Of a DNA stretch of 64,000 nt, positions 9,305-17,193 are shown piece by piece. Where the stretch lies: NCBI RefSeq assembly GCF_000304475.1, contig NC_018950.1:434001-498000 (forward strand). Reading direction: 5' to 3'. Made by a program: the position numbers and the translations under genes. The number at the start of each line of letters is the position of its first letter. The stretch's first letter is position 1. The notes below the pieces were generated by a model. That model was not told the DNA's origin. It saw nothing but the letters and a program-made list of their open reading frames with translations, and did no database searches. The DNA is from Kazachstania africana CBS 2517 (Eukaryota; Ascomycota; Saccharomycetes; Saccharomycetales; Saccharomycetaceae).

Positions 9305-10697
9305 GTAAATAAATAGTTTGTAAATTATGTAATCGGAAGAATTTATTGTAAGGCGAAAAGCTAATTGACACTTACTTATCAGATTGATTACCACATTGAG
9401 AGATGGAGGTGACCTTACTTCCTTCCTTCCTTCCTTCCTTCCTTACGACATTTTTTAATCTGAGAATTCGTGCGGGTAAGCAAAAGAGCGAGCAGAGCAT
9501 TCACGTGAATGGATGGGTAAGGCCCAGTCACCGCTATATATCTAAAAATAGATATCTAGATTGTTTCTTTTTTCTGTTATTATTATTTATTATCGCTGGG
9601 AGATAAGCGGTGACTTCTTTTATCGTGAAGCCGTATCGGGGAAAAGTAAATAAATGATGCGAACAGATAAGCCTTTTTTTTATTTACATTGTCCATTGGC
9701 ACTTTCCTCTGCTCCACCTGGGCGCTGTTCCATCACCGCTCCCTGGGAAAAGAAACAAATAATGGACAAAATAAAAGCCCTCCCAGAAGGAATCGCAGAG
9801 ATACGTGCAATCAGCTCCGGCCAGAGCGAGCCTGGTGGGGCGACGAACCAATTTAATTAAAATGGCTTGGCCATTCCTCTGCCCGGAAGGGACCACCGCG
9901 GTGCAGCCCTAACAGCGATCCGCGATAGCAATCCCCAAGACCACCATAACCCCCATTGGCCAACCCAAGTGAAAACATAACCCTATGCCTATTTTCGGCC
10001 ACCCCAACGCAGCCTCTTCGCAAAATTGACACTACACCATATCGCGCCCTCCCCAACCCCTAAGTCCCGACAACTGCGTGCCCTACGGAATAATCAGAGT
10101 CAAAAAAATCCGCCCCTCCGCTAGCCCTGTTTTCTTTTGTGTCGCAGCATCATCCCTTTTCTTTTTATGAATCATTCTTCCTTCTACGCGACTCTCTGAC
10201 GCGCAACTTGCGGTAATTTCACCATTCTTCCTTACGGAGAGAAAAGCATCATCGATTAACTGAATTGAATTTCGCACTGTCAGTAGGAGGATTATCTCTC
10301 TCTATCTCATCGTGCGTAAATAAACAAACACAAAGATAAGGAAGAAGAAAGTGGTACCCAATATTAGCTAGTAGTAGTGATACTTTCTCCATACGGACTA
10401 ACGCTATAATTATTATTATTGATAGTAACAAGTTAGTAGTAGTTATAGTAGTGTTCTCATAATGTATTGAAAAATTTTCTTGATATATAAATCAACTATA
10501 TTCTGTCACTCCCCATCTATCATTTCTTTTCCTCTTGTCTTTTTGTACTATCAACCAACAATAATAACAATCCTTTATTGGAAATAATTAGAAAAAAAAA
10601 AGTTACTATCTGTGTTTAGTCACAAAAGATATTTTAACATCAAAATCATTATAGAATTTATTACATCCCCCTTCAAAACATAACAAAAATCATAATA
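9305..10697. promoter_or_regulatory. Long GLN1 upstream region with GATA-site cluster
   Basis: This 1.39 kb region carries no supported gene. Four GATAAG/CTTATC sites are visible at 9375-9380, 9602-9607, 9666-9671 and 10335-10340, as expected for nitrogen catabolite control by Gln3/Gat1 of glutamine synthetase. Other contents are a CTTC-type microsatellite, a GC-rich stretch (about 9830-10080) with CCAAT or ATTGG near 9846 and 9955, and a TATA element near 10483. GATA control is known for GLN1 in S. cerevisiae; use of these particular sites is inferred. Confidence 0.6.
9417..9444. repeat. CTTC tetranucleotide microsatellite
   Basis: About seven consecutive CTTC units lie just after the ARP7 3' end. 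A simple repeat with no coding role seen. Confidence 0.9.
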
Positions 10698-11810
10698 ATG
10701 GCTGACACTACTATTGAAAAAACCGCTATCTTATCCAAATATTTGGATTTAGATCAAAGAGGTAAAGTTATTGCAGAATACGTCTGGATTGATGGTACCG
10801 GTAACTTACGTTCAAAAGGTAGAACTTTAAAGAAAAAAATTACTTCTGTCGATCAATTACCTGAGTGGAATTTCGATGGTTCTTCTACTAATCAAGCTCC
10901 AGGTCACGATTCTGATATTTATTTAAAACCAGTTTCTTTCTATCCAGATCCTTTCAGAAGAGGTGATAACATCTTAGTCCTTGCGGAATGTTACAACAAT
11001 GATGGCACTCCAAATAAATTCAATCACAGACATGAAGCCGCCAAATTATTTAACGCCCACAAAGATGAAGAAATCTGGTTCGGTTTGGAACAAGAATACA
11101 CCCTTTTCGATAGTGAAGATAACGTCTATGGATGGCCAAAAGGTGGTTTCCCAGCTCCACAAGGTCCTTACTACTGTGGCGTAGGTGCAGGTAAAGTTTA
11201 TGCAAGAGATGTCATTGAAGCTCATTACAGAGCTTGTCTTTACTCTGGTATCGAAATTTCCGGTATTAACGCAGAAGTTATGCCTTCTCAATGGGAATTC
11301 CAAGTTGGTCCATGTACTGGTATCGAAATGGGTGATCAATTATGGATGGCCAGATATATGTTAACTAGAGTAGCTGAGGAATTCGGTATTAAGATCTCTT
11401 TCCATCCAAAACCATTAAAGGGTGATTGGAACGGTGCTGGTTGTCACACTAACGTTTCTACAAAGAATATGAGACAACCAGGTGGTATGAAATACATTGA
11501 AGAAGCTATTGAAAAGTTATCCAAAAGACATACTGAACATATTAAATTATATGGTAGTGATAATGAACAAAGATTAACTGGTAGACATGAAACTGCTTCA
11601 ATGACTACTTTCTCTGCAGGTGTCGCCAACAGAGGTTGTTCTGTTAGAATTCCAAGATCAGTCGCTAAAGAAGGTTACGGTTACTTTGAAGATCGTAGAC
11701 CAGCTTCTAACATTGATCCATATTTAGTCACCGGTATCATGTGTGAAACAGTATGTGGTGCCATTGAAAACGCCAACATGAGTAAAGAATTCGAAAGAGA
11801 ATCTCTGTAA
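10698..11810 (+). CDS. GLN1: GLN1, glutamine synthetase
   Basis: Makes glutamine from glutamate, ammonia and ATP; the central step of ammonium assimilation in the cytosol. At 370 residues it is the usual length for fungal enzymes. The N-terminal beta-grasp signature (WNFDGSS) is followed by the catalytic ATP-binding signature ([12 protein letters not shown], about 240-251) and the Arg-rich loop near the C-terminus (SVRIPRSV). Codon use is strongly biased to preferred yeast codons, consistent with high expression. The order ARP7-GLN1-VMA13 matches YPR034W-YPR036W. Confidence 0.98.
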   Translation: MADTTIEKTAILSKYLDLDQRGKVIAEYVWIDGTGNLRSKGRTLKKKITSVDQLPEWNFDGSSTNQAPGHDSDIYLKPVSFYPDPFRRGDNILVLAECYNNDGTPNKFNHRHEAAKLFNAHKDEEIWFGLEQEYTLFDSEDNVYGWPKGGFPAPQGPYYCGVGAGKVYARDVIEAHYRACLYSGIEISGINAEVMPSQWEFQVGPCTGIEMGDQLWMARYMLTRVAEEFGIKISFHPKPLKGDWNGAGCHTNVSTKNMRQPGGMKYIEEAIEKLSKRHTEHIKLYGSDNEQRLTGRHETASMTTFSAGVANRGCSVRIPRSVAKEGYGYFEDRRPASNIDPYLVTGIMCETVCGAIENANMSKEFERESL

Positions 11811-12206
11811 TTTTGAAGATTATTTCAATTTTACTAAAATAATAATAATAATAATAATAAAAGAATTACCCTTTTTCAATATATTCATTATCTTAAAAAT
11901 AAATGCTAGTGCTATTTATTTTTTCAATATCTCTACTATATTTTTTTCTTTCTGCATATAGATCTTATATACTAATTCTAATGACAATACTAATTTCACT
12001 ATAACAGCTCATCCTAAAATTTCCAATTCTTGACTATTCCGTCCATCAATTCATCATAGTATATCAAATATTACCCGCCCGAGCAGGGTTTTTTTTTCCA
12101 GTATTTTCCAAGGCCTTAGAAAAAAAAAGAAGCCATAAAGTAATTTATAGTTGGAATAATCCTATTTTATTAAAACAGACTAATTACAACCACTCCAGAC
12201 ATAGTT
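11811..12206. other. GLN1-VMA13 intergenic region
   Basis: No gene is seen. It holds an AAT trinucleotide run near 11838-11860 in the GLN1 3' region, a Reb1-like TTACCCG (12071-12077) about 130 bp before VMA13, and a T tract just after it. Confidence 0.6.
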
Positions 12207-13709
12207 ATGACGCCGATAAAGAGAATATTACTGGATAGTACTCATTTTATTGAAATTCGTAATTCAATTCGGTCTCGTTCGGTAGCATGGGTTGCGCTGG
12301 CAAGATCTTCAGAAATTAGTGAGATTGATGCATCTATTGCAAAAAAATTGGAAACTATACTAATCAAGAAAAAAAGGGCTAATGATGAAGATTATAGAAT
12401 GGAATTGGAAAATTTAGACGTTACTGATGAAATTATGACTTCGTTGATTCATTTATTGGCAAATTGTGAAAATTTCGACGTTTTAAAATCTGTACAAAAT
12501 TTATTAGCTGAATTATTATCTTGTGAATATGGGACTGTGGCATATAAGACGATAAACTATTTTCAGAGAAATCCAGATCAACTTGTAGAACTCTTCAACC
12601 TTACATTCAATGACGACAATAGCGAGAAACTATTCGATATTCAAATGGTTCTCATATCATCATTCAATGTGGTATCTTTACTAATCCAGAATGACTTGAG
12701 GAACGATGATTTAGTTAAGAAATTGTTGAACAATGAAAATTGCCTAAATATTCTACAAAATGTAGAAAGAATGGATACTTGCTACATTACCATTAGATTG
12801 TTACAAGAATTATCAATTATCAATAGTTATAAGACTATTATTTGGGAAAATGAGTCGAAGATATTACCTACTATTTTCCAAATTATTAAAAGATCTATCA
12901 GAAGCAGTCCTGGGAATACCAGCAATATGAGAAATGAGCCTAACACTGACAGTAGTGTTATGATCAATACCAATTCCAATAATTTGGGGATACAATTACA
13001 ATATTACTCTTTATTATTTGTGTGGCTATTGACTTTCAATAATAAGATAGCCAGTGAAATAATTAAGAGATATTTGAATGAATTTTTAAATCTTTTGAAG
13101 ATAATTAAAGTAACAATAAAGGAAAAGATATCTAGAATCTCGGTGTCGATTGTATTACAATGCTGTGAACCACAAATTAGAGGTTCAAAAGAATTTATTA
13201 AGAATTTGATTTTACTAGGTAATGGAATTACCACGTTAGATAATCTTATTGAAAGAAAATATTCAGATGAAGAATTGAAAGATGATTTAATCAAGTTGAA
13301 AGAAATTCTTGATAATGAATACAGGGAACTAACATCGTTTGATGAATATATTGCAGAATTAGATTCGAAATTGATCGTTTGGTCTCCACCACATATTGAT
13401 AGTGATTTTTGGATCAATAATATTGATAAATTTAAAGAACATAATTGGAAATTATTTGAAAAATTAATTAATCTTTTATCAGAATTTAAAGATTTGAATT
13501 CTGGTACTAAGAATGATAACGTCATTATACAAATTTTACTGAATGATATTACACATGTGATTGACTTGCTACCAGAGGAAAGTATTGCCGTTTTGAATAA
13601 ATTGAACGGTAAAGTCATCATCATGGAATTATTGAACCATAACGATTCAAGAATCAAGTTCGAAGCATTGAAAGCCACACAAGCTATGATTGGATACAAA
13701 TTCAAATGA
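12207..13709 (+). CDS. VMA13: VMA13, V-ATPase V1 subunit H
   Basis: Peripheral V1-sector subunit needed for activity of the vacuolar proton pump and for silencing free V1. The 500-residue protein is all-helical with leucine-rich armadillo/HEAT-like repeats and no membrane segment. An Asn/Ser-rich loop at about 232-255 interrupts the helical array. It is slightly longer than I recall for S. cerevisiae Vma13 (about 478). Identification rests on the N-terminal region and on position between GLN1 and SPO24, as in YPR036W. Confidence 0.93.
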   Translation: MTPIKRILLDSTHFIEIRNSIRSRSVAWVALARSSEISEIDASIAKKLETILIKKKRANDEDYRMELENLDVTDEIMTSLIHLLANCENFDVLKSVQNLLAELLSCEYGTVAYKTINYFQRNPDQLVELFNLTFNDDNSEKLFDIQMVLISSFNVVSLLIQNDLRNDDLVKKLLNNENCLNILQNVERMDTCYITIRLLQELSIINSYKTIIWENESKILPTIFQIIKRSIRSSPGNTSNMRNEPNTDSSVMINTNSNNLGIQLQYYSLLFVWLLTFNNKIASEIIKRYLNEFLNLLKIIKVTIKEKISRISVSIVLQCCEPQIRGSKEFIKNLILLGNGITTLDNLIERKYSDEELKDDLIKLKEILDNEYRELTSFDEYIAELDSKLIVWSPPHIDSDFWINNIDKFKEHNWKLFEKLINLLSEFKDLNSGTKNDNVIIQILLNDITHVIDLLPEESIAVLNKLNGKVIIMELLNHNDSRIKFEALKATQAMIGYKFK

Positions 13710-14743
13710 AGCGTGTGTGTGTATGTCATATAAATGAAACGGTATATAGAAAGAAAAGAACTATGGAAATAAGCGTATTTTTAAGAACAATTCTTAGTTG
13801 AGTTTCCTTCTTGCGACAGTGACGCAATAATGTTATCTAAGTGCTGAAGAATTCTTGCTGACGTACTCAGACCACTCAGATCTCCCCAACCCCGCTGAAG
13901 TTATTCAAAGACTGTAGTAGCCAATACTGAAGAGGGGGGGGGGGAGGGCTGTGACCACATCGACTATTTACTGCCTCGTGACCTTTTATTAATTGCCACG
14001 GAACGGAAATCATTATGCGATCTTCAACGGAGTTTGCCGATTGAAAGAAAAAGCAGAAGTTCCATTCATTATCCGCCGGCGCCCCTCTGTGGCGTTGCGG
14101 GTGAAAAAGAAAGATAGAAGTGGAAAATTCAGAGAAAACTGATAAGACGGCATCGTCACCATCCCTGCTCTGTGCGGAAAACAAACACCGCTGGGGAAAA
14201 ATTACGCGTCATTCACTTCTGGCTCTCGAGAGATATTCACAGAAACAGTTTTTTCATTCCCATACTACGAGTGAATCGCCGCAGTGGAGAGGCCCGGGAA
14301 TGACACACGGCTGCTGTTAGTGGTGGTAATGTTTGGTCACGGTGCGTCCCGTGGGTTATCGAAAAGATTACCTAAGTCATTCCTTTGTACTATCATTACA
14401 TTTCTCGAGCTTCATTTGTCAGGGTCAATATGAATTTTGGATGACCCTCCATCTCGAAACTCTATCTGAAGGCTTTTTCAGTAATAGCGTTGTTCCAGGA
14501 GTTTCCATTTCTCGATGCATGACCCATCATCATCATCATCATCATCTTTCGTCATCTACTTTTAAGAGGAGTAATTAGTAACTTCCATTCATTCTCCTGC
14601 AACCTACGTACTCACATATATATATATATATATATATAAGCATTCTTACACTTATCAACTTTCTCATTTGTTCTTGGTCCTTTCACTTCTTATTATCCTT
14701 ACTATAACCATACAAACTCATATAAAATACAAATATTAGTACA
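13710..14743. other. VMA13-SPO24 intergenic region with simple repeats
   Basis: About 1 kb without a convincing gene. It contains a run of 11 G (13934-13944), STRE-type AGGGG/CCCCT matches (13933, 14082), a CAT trinucleotide run (about 14525-14546) and a TA dinucleotide run (about 14616-14638) close to the SPO24-like ATG. Short open frames here, such as 14333-14578, have no recognisable protein. Confidence 0.5.
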
Positions 14744-14989
14744 ATGGCATTCCTAGAATTAACAGCTGATATCTCACAACCTTTTGTTATTCCAAACATC
14801 TCACCTGTCTCACAACAGAGTTCAAGAAAAAATTCAGATGCTGACGTTACGGCCTTGGACGAAATCGACAAGTTCTTAAACAGTATTAACGATAGAACTG
14901 CTGTCTGTGAAGATGTATTGGAAAGTTCAGATCAAATCAGTGCGCATAGCGGATTTCGTGCAAGAAAGGGTTCGTTGACCCTCTTGTAA
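14744..14989 (+). CDS. SPO24: SPO24-like small protein (81 aa)
   Basis: Small acidic/serine-rich protein in the position of S. cerevisiae YPR036W-A (SPO24, a sporulation protein), between VMA13 and ERV2. It is hydrophilic after residue 20, with a likely helix DEIDKFLNSINDRT (about 41-54) and a preceding RKNSDADVT segment containing a possible basophilic kinase site. No signal peptide or membrane segment is seen. The assignment leans on synteny, size and the ELTADISQPFVIP start; the molecular function is not known to me. Confidence 0.75.
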   Translation: MAFLELTADISQPFVIPNISPVSQQSSRKNSDADVTALDEIDKFLNSINDRTAVCEDVLESSDQISAHSGFRARKGSLTLL

Positions 14990-15149
14990 TAAGAAAGAGA
15001 TTTATTCGTAACTCATTATTCTGCATTCATCCATAAATATATTCTAACGCACTATCTCACTGATTCATATATCCTTTTATTATACATATTCAATTATATA
15101 TAGTTTATAAAACTGAGAAAAAAAAAGAATAAAATAAAAGTTTTGAAAA

Positions 15150-15698
15150 CTAGCCCAATTGTTTCTCTTCCTTCTCTATCGTTACTTTATTCAGGGACAT
15201 GATTTCATCTCTATCAGCTTCTGTATCAAAGAGTGAAAGACAATCAAATTCGTCTTTTTTCAATTCAATATTCATCAAATTATGCACACGACATCCCCAA
15301 TCAATCAGTATGTTCTTATCGTTTATATTATGCGGTAACGGAAGTAAATCAACAACTATATAATTGAAATAGTTATTTTCTCTATCTATGCATGGATAAT
15401 AACTTCCTGTTAACAAAATTAATTCATTCAATTTGGATCTATGCTTTTCAGTAGCTCGTTCCACAGGATACTGCGATAGCAACGTATGGAAATGAAACCA
15501 TGCACTTCTACCAACCTCTTTCATATGCTTATTGCCACTCTGATCCTCTATTTTGGGTATCACAATCGGATCATTACTTATCTCTCTTATTGTTTTTATC
15601 TCTGTGGACTCCATACTAGAAAAGAGAATCCATATCAATATCATTACCAGTATCGTTGTCAGTCTTATTATATGGATCTTAACATCATTTCGTCCCAT
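15150..15698 (-). CDS. ERV2: ERV2-like sulfhydryl oxidase lacking its redox cysteines
   Basis: Position and architecture match Erv2, the ER-membrane FAD thiol oxidase: an N-terminal membrane anchor (about 10-27), the FAD-fold segment GRSAWFHFHTLL (64-74), the WGCRVHNLMN flavin motif (134-143) and the C-terminal EKEEKQLG. The 182-residue frame is intact. The active-site CxxC (PCGEC in S. cerevisiae) reads PCIDR here, so Cys103 is alone with Arg at 106, and the C-terminal CxC shuttle pair is missing. Only three cysteines remain: 103, 136 and 153, the last two fitting the structural disulfide. A protein like this should not carry out the usual dithiol-FAD relay. It may be a flavin-binding pseudoenzyme or a gene in decay. 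Confidence 0.85.
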   Translation of the reverse strand: MGRNDVKIHIIRLTTILVMILIWILFSSMESTEIKTIREISNDPIVIPKIEDQSGNKHMKEVGRSAWFHFHTLLSQYPVERATEKHRSKLNELILLTGSYYPCIDRENNYFNYIVVDLLPLPHNINDKNILIDWGCRVHNLMNIELKKDEFDCLSLFDTEADRDEIMSLNKVTIEKEEKQLG

Positions 15699-15905
15699 TC
15701 TATCTCATAGTAATCCTTTACTACTCTGTCTTCTTCCATATCTTCAAGGTACGATCTTTTTTTTTTTTTTAATTGCTTATATAACAATAATACGAATATT
15801 GCGCTTGGCAAAGAAAATTAAATTTTATAATGAATAAATATTACTTGGGTATTCTAATAATATATGTAACACATACATGCAGTCATGATACAACATAAAT
15901 TGGCT

Positions 15906-16589
15906 TCAATTTTTGATAAACATTTCGTAAAGTTCTTCATCCATGAATGAATCAAACTGTAACTCGTCCTCCGAATGGACAAAACTATTTCTAATTTGGA
16001 AACTATCTTCCATTTCAAAAGATATTCTTGTTCCGTTCGAAGACCGTGCTACTCTTCCTTCGTTACTGTTCGGAGTTGTTTTCTCTGTGACGAAGATTCT
16101 ACTCAACGTCTTAGCAGGACTTACCGGATTAGAAATTTCTCCCATCCTATTCAGCTTGTTATGACTTGATTCGTTGAAGTCACCATGGGATATATGTTGG
16201 AACCCAAATGGCTTTGACACTTCAAATGAATTCCTTTGCGGGCTTGATTTCATCGATGTTATAATATTTACAAGTTTTCCCCGTATGCTTTTCTTTTCCC
16301 TCTTTGTGCCAGCGGTCACTTTAGAATTTTTACTACTGGATGCAATTTTCTTAAGTTTTTTGGTCTCAGGTAGATACGGTGTACAACTATTCAATAAAGT
16401 CAGTTTCAAGCCATCGTCCTCATCATGAATATTATTAATATTATTTTGCAAACCGTCGGCATGTTCTAAAGCATATTGCAAACCATACAACTTCTCATTT
16501 TCTTCGTCTTCATCTATCCAAATCGACTTCATCTTCGGCAAGCTTCTCGTGCTCTCACTATTTGGAATTCTCGACATACTCATGTTCAT
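15906..16589 (-). CDS. GIC2: GIC1/GIC2-like CRIB effector of Cdc42
   Basis: Binds GTP-Cdc42 at the incipient bud or mating-projection site and helps polarise actin and septins. The 227-residue protein has the family N-terminal block (LPKMKSIWIDEDEENEKLYGLQ region, about 18-38), a basic stretch (76-107), the CRIB motif SKPFGFQHISHGDF (125-138) and a conserved acidic C-terminus. It is clearly shorter than S. cerevisiae Gic1 or Gic2 (over 300 residues). The ATG at 16589 is chosen; the upstream in-frame codon at 16625 is TTG. SUM1 and SSF beside it match the YDR309C-YDR312W order, favouring the GIC2 name. Confidence 0.85.
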   Translation of the reverse strand: MNMSMSRIPNSESTRSLPKMKSIWIDEDEENEKLYGLQYALEHADGLQNNINNIHDEDDGLKLTLLNSCTPYLPETKKLKKIASSSKNSKVTAGTKREKKSIRGKLVNIITSMKSSPQRNSFEVSKPFGFQHISHGDFNESSHNKLNRMGEISNPVSPAKTLSRIFVTEKTTPNSNEGRVARSSNGTRISFEMEDSFQIRNSFVHSEDELQFDSFMDEELYEMFIKN

Positions 16590-17193
16590 TAAAATGCCTC
16601 CACTTCTTTTTTTCTTGTAGTCCAACTTTATAAACCTGATGTGAAAAAACGTTAATCATTAACTCTCGTTACAAACTTATATACCATCTCTCAAATACGT
16701 CTTGGACCTGCAGCTACAGCCTCCACATCGCTTCGAGAAATGGAAGCGGCATGCTGAAACCGTCTCTTGTACAGAGAATTCTCGCAGAAGCTTTTTTCTT
16801 TCTTTTCGAGCCCATCCAATTACTTCCAAAATAGGTAAAGGTACCGGAAATCTGATCTGGCAAAAAAAAAAAGAAATTTGTTTCGTCGACGACACAATAG
16901 ATGAAGGGCCGTGAAGGCTTGTTTAGTTAACGAGAATGGGGATGTTGATATCTATCCATGGGCATTCTTATTGTACTCCTATTAATGGTTTCCACTATGT
17001 AGATGAGGATTCTTCTCTCGAAGTTTATTTCGTGAGTTATTTATATTTTAACAAATAAATCTAGAAAAAATTACGCAACGTCCCATTCAACGGCATTACA
17101 GGGTTACCGTTCAACTGTTCCTTTTATATATATACACATTCAGGTAGTTCTCGATTTGATGAGTTTCGTTATTGCTGTTTGGGTGAATGTCAC
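16590..17193. other. GIC upstream region and SUM1 3' flank
   Basis: No gene is seen in these 604 bp. It includes the Mcm1-like element listed separately and a TGAAAC core near 16755 that could serve Ste12. Both would suit a bud-emergence and mating gene, but neither is tested. Confidence 0.5.
16824..16839 (+). promoter_or_regulatory. Mcm1-type CArG box upstream of GIC
   Basis: TTCCAAAATAGGTAAA contains a perfect CC-A/T6-GG core (16826-16835) flanked as in Mcm1 sites, about 237 bp upstream of the GIC ATG. It could drive early-cell-cycle or pheromone-linked expression. Confidence 0.45.

Noticed and set aside
12995..13729. Long minus-strand frame of 241 codons inside VMA13
   Set aside because: Antisense shadow of a well-supported gene with A/T-rich codons; it has no domain of its own.
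14525..14638. CAT and TA runs as a functional element of SPO24
   Set aside because: Simple repeats are common in yeast intergenic DNA; nothing shows a regulatory role. I also looked for middle sporulation elements upstream and found no clear one.
15150..15698. Calling ERV2 a frameshifted pseudogene
   Set aside because: The frame is continuous from ATG to stop, and conserved segments occur on both sides of the lost cysteines, so there is no break to explain the change.
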